Notes: generated from the letters alone by a model not told the origin. A stretch of DNA of 38,804 nt from Microbacteriaceae bacterium (GCA_022701925.1 JAKONM010000141.1:1-38804); one strand, 5' to 3'. Shown: positions 24,301 to 33,112, numbered from the stretch's first letter. Made by a program: numbers and translations.

Positions 24301-25572
24301 GTGACCGATCCCGAGCGCTTCCGGCTGGGATCGGCGGCACTGCCGGTCTACCTGCCCTCCCTGCTGTTCGCGATCGGCGAGGGCGCGGTGATCCCGATCA
24401 TCCCCGTGGACGCCGTGCGGCTCGGCGGGTCCCTGGCGCTGGCCGGCTTCACCTCCGCGCTGCTCATGGTCGGCACCCTGATCGGCGACCTGCCGAGCGG
24501 CTGGATCGTGTCGCGGGTCGGGGAGCGCAACGCGATGCTGGGGTCGGCGGTGGCCGCGCTCGGCGGCCTGGCGCTGTGCTGGCTGGCGCCCGTGCCGGCG
24601 GTGCTGGGCCTCGGCGTGCTGATCATCGGCATCGCGACCGCCTCGTTCGCCCTGGCCCGGCAGGCCTTCATGACGTCGTTCGTGCCGCTGGCCTACCGGG
24701 CCCGCGCGCTGTCGCTGCTCGGCGGGATGTTCCGGGCCGGCTACTTCGTCGGCCCGTTCCTGGCCGCCCTGGTCATCGGCCTCACCGGCTCCACCCGCGC
24801 CGCCTTCCTGATCCAGGGCGTCGCCTGCGTGGTCGTGGCGATCGTGCTGCTGGTGCTGCCCGACCCCTCCGCGGCCCTGGCCCGGCGGCGCCAGCAGGCG
24901 ATCCCCGCCAGCGCGCACGCGCCGCAGGTCGACGGCGTGGGCGGCGCGGTGGCCGAGCCGGTGCGCGCCGGCCTGCTGCGGACCCTGGCCTCCCATCGCT
25001 CGGTGCTGGCCAGGATGGGCACGGCGGCGGCGCTGATCGGGGGCCTGCGCGCCAGCCGGCAGGTGATCCTGCCGCTGGTCGGCGTGAGCCTCGGGCTGCA
25101 GGAGAGCAGCATCGCGCTGATCATCGGCGTCGCCGGAGCCGTGGACCTGGCGCTCTTCTTCACCAGCGGCCAGATCATGGACCGGTTCGGCCGGCTGGCC
25201 AGCGCGCTGCCCTCCATGATCGGCCTGGGGCTCGGCCACCTGGCGCTCGCCCTGACGAACGGGCTGCCCGACGCGGTGGGCTGGTTCATCGGCATCGCCA
25301 TGTTCATGTCGGTGGCGAACGGCCTGGGCAGCGGCATCCTGATGACGTTCGGGGCGGACCTGGCGCCGCGCCACGACCCCGCGCCGTTCCTCGGCGCCTA
25401 CCGCTTCACCGGCGACGCCGGCAACGCGGCCACCCCGGTGGCCATCGCCGCCGTCACCGCGGTCGCCTCCCTCCCCGTCGCCGCCGCGGTGATCGGCGTC
25501 GTCGGCCTCCTGGGCGCCGGCATGCTGGCGCGCTGGGTGCCCCGCTTCATCCCGCGGCCCGCCCGCGCCTGA
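24301..25572 (+). CDS. MFS transporter (12-helix type)
   Basis: A 423-residue major facilitator with twelve predicted helices in two six-helix halves joined by a polar loop near residues 185-235 ([19 protein letters not shown]). A motif A-like sequence ([19 protein letters not shown]) lies between helices 2 and 3. The substrate cannot be read from sequence. The GTG start is given by the leaderless TACCCT-N7 arrangement. The agmatine deiminase gene follows 44 bases later on the same strand, so a link to polyamine or agmatine movement is possible but unproven. Overall resemblance is to small-molecule efflux MFS proteins. Confidence 0.88.
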   Translation: MTDPERFRLGSAALPVYLPSLLFAIGEGAVIPIIPVDAVRLGGSLALAGFTSALLMVGTLIGDLPSGWIVSRVGERNAMLGSAVAALGGLALCWLAPVPAVLGLGVLIIGIATASFALARQAFMTSFVPLAYRARALSLLGGMFRAGYFVGPFLAALVIGLTGSTRAAFLIQGVACVVVAIVLLVLPDPSAALARRRQQAIPASAHAPQVDGVGGAVAEPVRAGLLRTLASHRSVLARMGTAAALIGGLRASRQVILPLVGVSLGLQESSIALIIGVAGAVDLALFFTSGQIMDRFGRLASALPSMIGLGLGHLALALTNGLPDAVGWFIGIAMFMSVANGLGSGILMTFGADLAPRHDPAPFLGAYRFTGDAGNAATPVAIAAVTAVASLPVAAAVIGVVGLLGAGMLARWVPRFIPRPARA

Positions 25573-25616
25573 CGCGCCCGCCCCGCTGCTGCCACACTCG
25601 CGGCGGGAGGTGCGCG

Positions 25617-26651
25617 ATGGGCTGGCGCATGCCGTCGGAGACCGCGGAGCACGCGAGGACGTGGATGGCGTTCCCGCGCGAGGGCAGGACCCTCGGTGGC
25701 ACCGCCGCGCTGCGCGAGGAGGGGTACGCGGCCTGGACCGCCGTCGCCCGGGCGGTCGCGGCGTTCGAGCCCGTGACGATGGCCGCCGACCCGAGCGAGA
25801 CGGCGCGGGCCCGCCGCATGCTCGGCGCGCAGGTCGAGCTGCTCGAGGCGCCGCTGGACGAGTTCTGGATGCGGGACGTCGGCCCGACCTTCGTGCAGGA
25901 CCTCGATCGGCGCGACGTGCTGGGCGCGGTCGACTGGGTCTTCAACGGCTGGGGCGCGCCCGAGTGGGCCGAGTGGCGGCTGTCCGCGGAGCTGGGCCGC
26001 ACGGTCGCCGCCGCCGCGGGCGCGGAGGTCGTCGCGTCGCCGCTGGTGACCGAGGGCGGGGCGCTGCACGTCGACGGCGAGGGCACCGTGCTGGTCACCG
26101 AGACCGTGCTGCTGGACCCGCGCCGCAACCCGTCGGCGGACCGCGCCGGCGTGGAGGCCGAGCTGGCCCGGACCATCGGGGCGACCCGTGTCGTCTGGCT
26201 GCCGCGCGGGCTGCACCGCGACTACGACGACTTCGGCACCGGCGGCCACGTCGACATCGTCGCCACGATCCCCTCCCCCGGCCGCGTGCTGCTGCACGAG
26301 CAGCGCGACGCCGGGCACCCCGACCACGCGCTCTCGGCGGCGCTGCGCGAGCAGCTGGCCGACGAGGCCGACGCGGCCGGCCGACCCTTCGAGGTGGTGG
26401 CGATGCCGGCGCCGGCGACGCTGCGCGACGCGCACGGCTTCGTCGACTGGAGCTACGTGAACCACCTGGTCGTGAACGGCGGCGTGATCGCCTGCGGGTT
26501 CGGCGAGCCCGCGGCGGACGCCGACGCGCGGGCCGTGCTGGCGGAGGCGTACCCGGGGCGGGAGGTCGTGACGGTCGACGCGCGCCCCCTGTTCGACCGC
26601 GGCGGCGGGATCCACTGCATCACGCAGCAGCAGCCCGCGCTCCGACCGTGA
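25617..26651 (+). CDS. aguA: Agmatine deiminase (PAD-type, AguA family)
   Basis: A 344-residue agmatine deiminase of the porphyromonas-type PAD family, converting agmatine to N-carbamoylputrescine and ammonia. Catalytic residues are visible: Asp87 in [10 protein letters not shown], His211 in GTGGHVD and Cys334 in [10 protein letters not shown]. The length is usual for the family. ATG 25617 has a GGGAGG ribosome site 6 bases upstream, and an upstream CACACT may be the -10. The stop overlaps the start of the amidase gene by four bases, pointing to linked function. Confidence 0.93.
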   Translation: MGWRMPSETAEHARTWMAFPREGRTLGGTAALREEGYAAWTAVARAVAAFEPVTMAADPSETARARRMLGAQVELLEAPLDEFWMRDVGPTFVQDLDRRDVLGAVDWVFNGWGAPEWAEWRLSAELGRTVAAAAGAEVVASPLVTEGGALHVDGEGTVLVTETVLLDPRRNPSADRAGVEAELARTIGATRVVWLPRGLHRDYDDFGTGGHVDIVATIPSPGRVLLHEQRDAGHPDHALSAALREQLADEADAAGRPFEVVAMPAPATLRDAHGFVDWSYVNHLVVNGGVIACGFGEPAADADARAVLAEAYPGREVVTVDARPLFDRGGGIHCITQQQPALRP

Positions 26652-28366
26652 TCCAGGTCGTCGAGGCGTCGATCGCCGACCTCCGGGCGGCGCTGCAGGA
26701 GGGCTCGACCACCGCGGTCGAGCTGGTCGACGCCCACCTCGCCCGCATCGACGCGTACGACGGGCCGGGCACCGCGACGGCGCTGAACGCGGTGCCGATC
26801 CGCAACCCCGCCGCCCGTGAGGAGGCAGCGGAATCCGACGCACGCCGCGTCGCCGGCCGGGTGCTCGGCCCGCTGGACGGCATCCCCTACACGGCGAAGG
26901 CGAGCTACCTGGTGCGCGGGCTGCCCGCGACCGCCGGCAGCCCCGCCTTCGCCGGGCTGGTGGCGCAGCGCGACGCCTTCGTCGTCGAGCGGCTGCGGGC
27001 GGGCGGCGCGATCTGCCTGGGGCTGACGACCATGCCGCCGATGGCGAACGGCGGCATGCAGCGCGGCCTGCACGGCCGGGCGGAGAGCCCGTACTCCCCC
27101 GACTTCCTGCCGGCGCCCTTCGCCTCCGGCTCGTCGAACGGCAGCGGCACGGCGACCGCCGCCTCCTTCGCCGCCTTCGGGCTGGGCGAGGAGACCTGGT
27201 CGAGCGGCCGCGGGCCGGCGAGCAGCAGCGGGCTGGTGGCCTGCACGCCCTCCCGCGGCGTGATCTCGGTGCGCGGCGGCTGGCCGCTCGTGCCGACGAT
27301 GGACGTGGTCGTGCCGCACGCGCGCTCCGTCGCCGACCTGCTGGAGGTGCTCGACGTCGTCGTCGCGGACGACCCGGATCCGCGCGGCGACCTGTGGCGC
27401 ATGCAGCCGTGGGTGCCGGTGCCCGCCGCCTCCGCGGTGCGCCCCGCCTCCTACCCCGCGCTGGCGGTGCGGGACGCGGCGGAGGCCGGGCGGGTGCTCG
27501 CCGGCGTGCGGCTCGGCGCGCCCCGGATGTTCCTCGGGACCGATCCGGATGCGGGCACCGCGGAGGCGCCCGGCATCGGCGGGCCGACCGGGCAGCGCAT
27601 CGAGCCGCGGCCGTCGGTGCTGCGGCTGTGGGAGGCGGCGCGGCGCGACCTGGAGGCGGCGGGCGCGGTGGTCGTGGACGTCGACCTGCCGATGGTGACG
27701 CGCTACGAGGGCGACCGGCCCGGTGCGCCGACCGTCGCGACGCGCGGCCTGGTGTCCCCCGACTTCCTGCGGCGCGAGGTGGTCGACCTGTGCGCGCTCG
27801 CCTGGCAGCAGTTCCTGGTCGACAACGGCGACCCGCGCCTGCACGACCTGGGCGAGGTCGACGGGTCGCGCATCTTCCCGCCGCCGCCCGGGTCCCTGCC
27901 CGACCGCTACGACGGCTTCGACGACGACCTGGCCGACCTGCCGGCCTGGCTCCGCGCCCACCGCGGGCAGCGGCTGCTCGACGTGCCGGGGCTCGCCGAG
28001 GGGCTGCAGGGCCTCGAGGAGACGCGGCGCATCGACCTGGAGGACTGGATGACCGAGCTCGGGCTCGACGCGATCGTCTTCCCCGGGGTCGCGGACGTGG
28101 CGCCGGCCGACGCCGATACGGACCCCGCCTCCGCGGACCTCGCGTGGCGCAACGGCGTCTGGGTCGCGAACGGCAACCTGGCGGTCCGGCACCTGGGAGT
28201 CCCGACCGTCACGGTGCCGATGGGGCTGCTGGACGACGTCGGCATGCCGGTCGGCCTCACCCTGGCAGGCCGGGCGTACGACGACGCCGCCCTGCTGCGG
28301 CTCGCCGCCGCGTTCGAGTCGACGAGGAGCCGGCGCTCCGCTCCCCCGCTCACCCCGCCGCTCTGA
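26648..28366 (+). CDS. Amidase-signature family hydrolase
   Basis: A 572-residue amidase of the Ser-cisSer-Lys family. Lys84 (GIPYTAKASY) is the catalytic lysine. Ser162 in ASGSSNGSG and Ser186 in ETWSSGRGP have the 24-residue spacing of the cis-Ser and nucleophile in characterised members. The second motif deviates from the usual DTGGSIR form, so substrate preference may be unusual. The GTG start overlaps the stop of agmatine deiminase (GTGA). The classical second enzyme for N-carbamoylputrescine (AguB) is a nitrilase-fold protein and is absent here, so this amidase is a candidate substitute (inference). It could equally act on an unrelated amide. Confidence 0.9.
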   Translation: MIQVVEASIADLRAALQEGSTTAVELVDAHLARIDAYDGPGTATALNAVPIRNPAAREEAAESDARRVAGRVLGPLDGIPYTAKASYLVRGLPATAGSPAFAGLVAQRDAFVVERLRAGGAICLGLTTMPPMANGGMQRGLHGRAESPYSPDFLPAPFASGSSNGSGTATAASFAAFGLGEETWSSGRGPASSSGLVACTPSRGVISVRGGWPLVPTMDVVVPHARSVADLLEVLDVVVADDPDPRGDLWRMQPWVPVPAASAVRPASYPALAVRDAAEAGRVLAGVRLGAPRMFLGTDPDAGTAEAPGIGGPTGQRIEPRPSVLRLWEAARRDLEAAGAVVVDVDLPMVTRYEGDRPGAPTVATRGLVSPDFLRREVVDLCALAWQQFLVDNGDPRLHDLGEVDGSRIFPPPPGSLPDRYDGFDDDLADLPAWLRAHRGQRLLDVPGLAEGLQGLEETRRIDLEDWMTELGLDAIVFPGVADVAPADADTDPASADLAWRNGVWVANGNLAVRHLGVPTVTVPMGLLDDVGMPVGLTLAGRAYDDAALLRLAAAFESTRSRRSAPPLTPPL

Positions 28367-28381
28367 CGTGCGCCGGTCCGC

Positions 28382-28819
28382 TCAGCCGAAGCGGGCCGCC
28401 GCGGTCGAGACCACCTGGATCGGCACCGTCAGCGGCAGCAGCGACGACACGATCGGCGGGTGCCACACGGCCGACACGGTGACGGCGGCGACGCGGCCGT
28501 CCGGCGTGCCGGCGGCGACCAGCCGCAGGTCCGTCAGGTCGGCGCGGTCCGCAGCGGCCACCGCGTCCGCGGCCGCGGCCCGCACGCGGTCGTCCTGCAG
28601 CCGCGGCCGCACCTCATCCCCCTCCACGACCACGTCGGCGACCCGGAACGACTCGGCCGCGGCGAGCGCTGCCCCGTCCGCCACGGTCAGCAGCCGCAGC
28701 CGGTCGAGGTGCAGGGCGGAGGCGCCCGCCGCGACGGCGACGAAGGACACGGCGATCAGGAACAGCACCAGGGCCAGCGGCAGCGCGGACCCCTCCTCCG
28801 CTCCGCCCCGCCCACGCAT
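28382..28819 (-). CDS. TadG/TadE-like pseudopilin-type protein
   Basis: A 145-residue protein with a basic-acidic start (RGRGGAEEGSALPLALVLF) and one N-terminal hydrophobic helix (about 11-35), then an Ala-rich extracytoplasmic domain (DGAALAAAES is typical of TadE/TadG-like Flp-locus proteins). It is the last gene of the pilus cluster. It matches the actinobacterial 'secretion-neighbourhood TadE-like' proteins found after tad genes. The ATG at 28819 overlaps the preceding stop by one base (TGATG). Its stop lies 15 bases from the convergent amidase stop. Confidence 0.8.
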   Translation of the reverse strand: MRGRGGAEEGSALPLALVLFLIAVSFVAVAAGASALHLDRLRLLTVADGAALAAAESFRVADVVVEGDEVRPRLQDDRVRAAAADAVAAADRADLTDLRLVAAGTPDGRVAAVTVSAVWHPPIVSSLLPLTVPIQVVSTAAARFG

Positions 28820-29277
28820 CACGGCGCCGCCCGGAACATCGACACGCGCTGCACCGCCGCGGCCGACACCGGTACCGTGCCGAGCGCGTCCAGCGCGACC
28901 GCGGGCGGCAGCAGCGGCAGGGCGGCGGCGACGCGCACCGCCACCCGCACGGTGCCGCGCGGCGTGAGGCACCGGCCGGGGTCCGGGCGGCAGTCGACCG
29001 AGACGGCCGCGGCGGAGGCGGGCACCCGCCAGTCGGCCAGCGCCACCCGCACCGCCGCGTCCGCCGCCGCCCGGCCCCGCCCCTCGTCCTCGGCCAGCAC
29101 GATGCTGCGGGCCGCCTGACGAGCCGCGCCCTCCGCGGCGAAGGCGGCGCCCTGCAGCACCGCGGCGGTCAGCACCAGGTAGAGCAGGGGCACCAGCAGC
29201 AGGACGCCCAGCACGAACACCTCGATCGCGATCGAGCCCTCCTCCCCCCGCTCACGCCGCGGGTTCGAGGGCGGCAT
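28819..29277 (-). CDS. TadE-like pseudopilin (second)
   Basis: A 152-residue protein with a short leader ending GEEGSIAIEVFVLG, resembling a class III signal (G-S with a glutamate in the helix start), one transmembrane helix (about 15-40), and an extracytoplasmic domain. Two cysteines in VDCRPDPGRC may form a disulfide. TadE-like proteins are minor pseudopilins of Flp/Tad pili. The ATG at 29277 lies inside the end of the upstream gene (26-base overlap); no better start exists. Confidence 0.82.
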   Translation of the reverse strand: MPPSNPRRERGEEGSIAIEVFVLGVLLLVPLLYLVLTAAVLQGAAFAAEGAARQAARSIVLAEDEGRGRAAADAAVRVALADWRVPASAAAVSVDCRPDPGRCLTPRGTVRVAVRVAAALPLLPPAVALDALGTVPVSAAAVQRVSMFRAAP

Positions 29278-29635
29278 GCCCCGTCACCTCGATCCCGTCG
29301 GCCGGTCCGAGCAGCCCGATCACCGGCAGCGGAATGCGGACGGTCACCGCGACGGCCGGCTGGCTCGCGAACGTCGTGCGGGCCACGCGGATCGAACGCG
29401 CGTAGCCGGCGCCGAGGCTGTCGGTGAGGATCCGGCGCGCCCGCTCCGCGCCGTCCGCCTCGCTGTTGCCCTCCACGGCCGCCCACCTGGCGCCCTCGGC
29501 CGCGGCGTCCAGGGCCGTGTTGCGCACCAGCAGGATCGCGCCGACCTGCAGCACGCCCAGCACGAGCACCAGCAGCACGGTGGACGACAGCAGGAACTCG
29601 ACCGGCGCGGAGCCGCGCTCGGCCTCGGGGCTCAC
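29252..29635 (-). CDS. TadE-like pseudopilin (first)
   Basis: A 127-residue protein with leader MSPEAERGSAPVEFLLSS (a class III signal-like G-SAPVEF, glutamate at the +5/+6 position), one helix (about 12-36), then the family motif RNTALDAAAEGARWAA and a short extracytoplasmic domain. It is a minor pseudopilin candidate of the tad pilus. The GTG at 29635 overlaps the stop of the pilin-like gene by four bases, so it is translationally coupled to it. Confidence 0.85.
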   Translation of the reverse strand: MSPEAERGSAPVEFLLSSTVLLVLVLGVLQVGAILLVRNTALDAAAEGARWAAVEGNSEADGAERARRILTDSLGAGYARSIRVARTTFASQPAVAVTVRIPLPVIGLLGPADGIEVTGHAALEPAA

Positions 29636-29817
29636 AGCCCGGAGACGCTCTGGATCGCCTGGTTGAAGAGCCCGGTCAGCGCCGGGCCCGCCACGCCCCA
29701 GAGCAGCACGACGAGGCCCGCGGTCATCATGGTGACCAGCACCCAGCCGGGCACGTCGCCGCGTTCGGCGTCGTCCGCGAGACCGCTGCTGCGGACGGGG
29801 TGGAGCAGGCTCTTCAT
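29632..29817 (-). CDS. Small Flp-pilin-like membrane protein
   Basis: A 61-residue protein in the position of the major pilin. Its N-terminal basic leader (MKSLLHPVRSSGLADDAERG) is followed by a single hydrophobic helix (GWVLVTMMTAGLVVLLWG, about 30-50) and a short tail. Typical Flp or DUF4244 pilins have a TAEYA-like start with Glu5/Tyr6. Here the segment reads RGDVPGWVLVTM and lacks the glutamate, so it is a divergent pilin or another small component. ATG 29817 has a strong AGGAGG site 7 bases upstream, fitting high expression. It heads the unit with the three TadE/G-like genes. Confidence 0.72.
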   Translation of the reverse strand: MKSLLHPVRSSGLADDAERGDVPGWVLVTMMTAGLVVLLWGVAGPALTGLFNQAIQSVSGL

Positions 29818-29854
29818 CGGTCGTCCTCCTGGCTTTCGCGGGTTCGTCGGCGCC

Positions 29855-29897
29855 AGTGTGCCGAGTTCCCCGGGCCCGGGTCGGTCGTTGTCCACAG
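29855..29897 (-). promoter_or_regulatory. Promoter of the pilin unit with upstream CTGTGGACAAC box
   Basis: On the minus strand, CTGTGGACAAC (29897-29887) is followed after 26 bases by CACACT (29860-29855). The same 11-mer, spacing and hexamer occur before tadA. Transcription would start near 29848, giving a leader of about 30 bases with the strong ribosome site. Confidence 0.6.
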
Positions 29898-29936
29898 CCG
29901 CCCCGGTCGCGCCCGCGGCGGGCTCCGGGCGGGGTT

Positions 29937-30036
29937 CGCGGATCCGCAGTTCCTCCCCGACACGCCGGGGACCGAGCTCGTGCGCGCGGCGTGTCGGGCC
30001 GGTTCTGCGGATCGGCGAGAGGTCTGCGGATCCGCG
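29937..30036. repeat. Nested palindromic element (copy A)
   Basis: Outer 13-base inverted arms (CGCGGATCCGCAG and CTGCGGATCCGCG) are each themselves palindromic. They enclose an 11-bp hairpin (CCCGACACGCC / GGCGTGTCGGG, 29956-29998). The element lies directly after the tadC stop and before the pilin promoter. A related copy is at 37959-38058. Confidence 0.65.
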
Positions 30037-30043
30037 GACCCGG

Positions 30044-30976
30044 TCAGAGGCGGGTCTGCAGGACCAGGATCCCCGGCCCCACCGCGAACGCGACCGTCGT
30101 CGGCAGGATCAGGAAGACCAGCGGCACCAGCATCGCGATCTCCTTCTTGCCCGCGGCCTCCAGCAGGTCGCGGCGGGCGGCCTCCCGGGCGTCGGCGGCC
30201 TGCACCCGCAGCACGTCCGCCAGCGGGGAGCCGCGCTCGAGCGCGCCGACCACGTGCGTCAGGCATAGGGTGAGGCCGGGTATCCGCAGCTCGTCGGCGG
30301 CGCGGGTCAGGGCGGCCGCCAGCGGCACGCCCACCGAGGTCTCGTCCACGACGGCGCGCAGCAGCACCGCGAGCGCCCCGGAGCCCACCTGCGCGACGCG
30401 GCGCAGGGCGTCGCGCACGCCCTCGCCGGCGGAGAGGCTCAGCGCCAGGAACTCGAGCACCGTCGGCAGCTCGCTCTCGATGCGCCGGGCCCGCCGATCG
30501 CCCTCGGCGGCCAGCAGGCGGTCGCGCAGCAGCGGCCCCGCGATCGCGCCGACGACCGGGCCGGCCAGCGCGGCGCCGGGCGAGCCGTTCGCGGCGGCGA
30601 GCGCGCCGAGGACCGCGCCGGCGACGCCGCCGGCCGCGGCCCAGACGACCTGCCGCAGCCGGTAGGTCTCCAGGGTCCACGGCCGCCCGGATCGCGCGAG
30701 CAGCAGCGCGGTGCGGCCGCGCCCGCCCAGCAGCCCGCCGAACAGCCGCTGGAAGGCGTCGAGCACCGGGGAGGCGACGACCCCGAGCACGCGGCCGGGA
30801 TCGACGCCCGGCGGGTGCGCCAGACGCTGCGCCTCCGCGGACACGTCGGTGAGGAACGGGGCGATGCGGGCGGCCAGCCGCGGCCGCGCCAGGGCGGGCA
30901 GCCGGCTCGAGATGCTCCAGAGGCCCAGTCCGATGCCGAGGCCGCCGGCCAGCGCGAACCACTGCGCGGCGGTCAC
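30044..30976 (-). CDS. tadC: Type II secretion F-family protein TadC
   Basis: A 310-residue inner-membrane platform protein of the Flp/Tad pilus system. It has helices near 5-22 and 120-160, a T2SSF domain (about 170-290: RRIESELPTVLEFLALSLSA, DALRRVAQVGSGALAVLLRA) and a final helix (MLVPLVFLILPTTVAFAVGP). The GTG at 30976 overlaps the tadB stop (GTGA). A nested palindromic element follows within 10 bases of the stop. Confidence 0.88.
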   Translation of the reverse strand: MTAAQWFALAGGLGIGLGLWSISSRLPALARPRLAARIAPFLTDVSAEAQRLAHPPGVDPGRVLGVVASPVLDAFQRLFGGLLGGRGRTALLLARSGRPWTLETYRLRQVVWAAAGGVAGAVLGALAAANGSPGAALAGPVVGAIAGPLLRDRLLAAEGDRRARRIESELPTVLEFLALSLSAGEGVRDALRRVAQVGSGALAVLLRAVVDETSVGVPLAAALTRAADELRIPGLTLCLTHVVGALERGSPLADVLRVQAADAREAARRDLLEAAGKKEIAMLVPLVFLILPTTVAFAVGPGILVLQTRL

Positions 30977-31836
30977 CGGAACCACCTGCGGTCCTCCGGC
31001 AGCCGGCCGATGGCGAGCATCACGCGGTAGGCGGCCGCGGTCACGACCGCGGCGCCGGCGATCAGCACCGTCCCGCCCGGGGTCGCGTAGGCGGCAGCGG
31101 CCTCCGGACGGGTCGCCAGCAGGCCGAGCACGATCCACGGTGCGGCGATCCCCAGCTTGCCGGCGTTCACCACCCAGCTCTGCCGGGCCTCCACCTCGCC
31201 CCGCAGCGCGAGGTCCTGCCGCAGGTGCGCCGCCAGGTCCCGCAGCACGGCGGGCAGCTCGGTGCCGCCGACCTCCCGGGCCATGCGCAGCACCTCCAGC
31301 AGGCGGTCCGCCACCGGATCGGCGAAGTGCGCCTTCGCCGCGTCGAGCGCCGGGCCGACCGTGCCGCTGCGCCGCCACTCCTGCTCGAACTGGATGAAAC
31401 CCGGCCGCAGCCGCTCCGGGCCGGTGCGGCCCAGCGCCGCGACCGCGTCGGGCAGCGGCATCCCGGCCCGCACCGCCGCCACCAGGTGGTCGACCGCCTC
31501 CGGCCACAGCGTCCGGGCGGCCCGGGTGCGCGACCGGGCGCGCAGCCCGGCGATCGTCCACGGCGCGGCGCCGGCCACCGCCGCGGCCACGATCGCGCCC
31601 GCGGTCAGCGCCGTGAGAGCCAGCACGAGCGCGCCCGCGGCAGCGGCCAGCACCAGCGAGACGGCGACGAACACCGCGGGCGAGACGGCCTCGAAGCCGG
31701 CGCGGACCAGGCGGTCGGTGATCGCCGCGGCGCTGCGGCCGGTCCGCGTTCGAGGGGCGGATCCGGCCGGCCACAGCAGCGGGGAGAGGATCAGCAGCAG
31801 TCCCGCGCCGGCCAGTGCGCCGAGCGCCGGGATCAC
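30973..31836 (-). CDS. tadB: Type II secretion F-family protein TadB
   Basis: A 287-residue partner of TadC. It has a first helix at about 3-22, a pair of helices near 50-90, a T2SSF domain (about 115-240: WPEAVDHLVAAVRAGMPLPD, LRMAREVGGTELPAVLRDLA) and C-terminal helices from about 225. TadB and TadC form the heteromeric platform that couples the ATPase to pilin movement. The GTG at 31836 overlaps the tadA stop by four bases. Confidence 0.88.
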   Translation of the reverse strand: MIPALGALAGAGLLLILSPLLWPAGSAPRTRTGRSAAAITDRLVRAGFEAVSPAVFVAVSLVLAAAAGALVLALTALTAGAIVAAAVAGAAPWTIAGLRARSRTRAARTLWPEAVDHLVAAVRAGMPLPDAVAALGRTGPERLRPGFIQFEQEWRRSGTVGPALDAAKAHFADPVADRLLEVLRMAREVGGTELPAVLRDLAAHLRQDLALRGEVEARQSWVVNAGKLGIAAPWIVLGLLATRPEAAAAYATPGGTVLIAGAAVVTAAAYRVMLAIGRLPEDRRWFR

Positions 31837-33062
31837 GCCGCCGCTCGCAGCAGCGCGACCGGGTCCACGCCGGCGGCCTCGAACTTCGCGGTGCGGGCGG
31901 GCAGGCCGCCCGTGGCCCGCAGCACGCCGTCCTGCAGGGTGAACAGGCGGCTCGCCTCCACCGCGCCGCCCTCGGCCGCCGGGGCGCTCAGCGAGCCGGT
32001 CGGTGCGAGCACCTCGACCACGCGGCGGCGCCCGGAGCGCTGCAGCTCGCAGTGCACGACCAGCTCGACCGTGGCGGCGACGGTCGGCACGACGAAGCCG
32101 GCGTCGATGTTGCGCCCGGCCAGCAGGGGCAGCGTCGACAGCTTCACCAGCGCGTCGCGGGCGGAGTTCGCATGGATGCTGCAGGCGCCGGGGATGCCGC
32201 TGTTCAGCGCGATCAGCAGGTCGAGCGCCTCCGCCTCCCGCACCTCGCCGACCACGAGCCGGTCCGGCCGCATGCGCAGCGCCTCCTTGATCAGGCGGCG
32301 CAGCGTGATCTCGCCGGTGCCCTCGAGGCTCGCCTGCCGGCACTGCATCGCCACCCCGTCGCGCCCGGGCAGCTGCAGCTCGAACGTCTCCTCGACCGTC
32401 ACGACCCGGTCGCCGGGCCGGCCCGCGGCCAGCAGCGCGTTCAGCAGCGTGGTCTTGCCCGCCTGGGTCGCGCCGGACACGAGCACGTTGACGCCGGCGA
32501 GCATCGACGCGCGCAGGAAGTCGGCGGCCTGCCGAGGCATCGAGCCGTGCGCCACCAGGGCGTCCAGCGTCATCGCGCTGCGGGAGAACTTGCGGATGTT
32601 CACCGCCCAGTGCCGCCGGGTGACGTCGGGGATCACGACGTGCAGCCGGGAGCCGTCTGGCAGCGAGGCGTCGACGAAGGGGCTCGAGAGGTCGAGCCGG
32701 CGGCCGCTGGGCGCCAGCATCCGCTCGACCAGGTCCCGCACCTCCTGCTCGCCGAGCACGATCGGCGTCAGCTCGGAGACGCCGCCCCGGGCCGCGAAGA
32801 CCCGCGTCGGCGCGTTGATCCAGATCTCCTCGACCGACGGGTCGTCGAGCAGCGGCTGCAGCGGCCCCAGCCCGGTCAGGTCCGCGACGATCCGATGCTC
32901 GGCCAGCCGCTCGTCGCCGATCAGCGGCACGTCGGCGGCGAAGGAGCGCTCCGCGTACCGCTGCAGCTCCTCCCGCACGGCGCCGCGCGGCGAGTCCCCC
33001 AGGGCGCCCCGACGCGCCCGCGACCGCACGGAGTCGGCGATCAGCTGCACGGGATCGGTCAC
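31833..33062 (-). CDS. tadA: Pilus assembly ATPase TadA/CpaF
   Basis: A 409-residue secretion ATPase powering Flp/Tad pilus assembly. The N-terminal domain (1-150) carries LTGLGPLQPLLDDPSVEEIW, typical of CpaF. Walker A is GATQAGKT (197-204), the Asp/Glu box lies around EETFELQLPG, Walker B near PDRLVVGEVREAEALDLL (267-284), and the His box is IHANSARDAL. The GTG at 33062 follows CACACT by 7 bases, so the mRNA is probably leaderless. It heads the tadABC unit. No TadZ, CpaB or prepilin peptidase gene is adjacent. Confidence 0.94.
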   Translation of the reverse strand: MTDPVQLIADSVRSRARRGALGDSPRGAVREELQRYAERSFAADVPLIGDERLAEHRIVADLTGLGPLQPLLDDPSVEEIWINAPTRVFAARGGVSELTPIVLGEQEVRDLVERMLAPSGRRLDLSSPFVDASLPDGSRLHVVIPDVTRRHWAVNIRKFSRSAMTLDALVAHGSMPRQAADFLRASMLAGVNVLVSGATQAGKTTLLNALLAAGRPGDRVVTVEETFELQLPGRDGVAMQCRQASLEGTGEITLRRLIKEALRMRPDRLVVGEVREAEALDLLIALNSGIPGACSIHANSARDALVKLSTLPLLAGRNIDAGFVVPTVAATVELVVHCELQRSGRRRVVEVLAPTGSLSAPAAEGGAVEASRLFTLQDGVLRATGGLPARTAKFEAAGVDPVALLRAAA

Positions 33063-33069
33063 GGCGAGC

Positions 33070-33112
33070 AGTGTGGCGACCGCGCGGGCGCCGTGCGGCC
33101 GGTTGTCCACAG
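33070..33112 (-). promoter_or_regulatory. Promoter of tadABC with upstream CTGTGGACAAC box
   Basis: On the minus strand, CTGTGGACAAC (33112-33102) is followed after 26 bases by CACACT (33075-33070), then 7 bases, then the tadA GTG. No -35 consensus lies between, which suggests dependence on an activator bound at the box. Confidence 0.6.

Noticed and set aside
29887-33112. TTGTCCACA 9-mers as a replication origin or DnaA cluster
   Set aside because: Only two copies about 3.2 kb apart, no AT-rich unwinding region and no dnaA/dnaN genes. The promoter-like placement is the better reading, although DnaA binding is not excluded.
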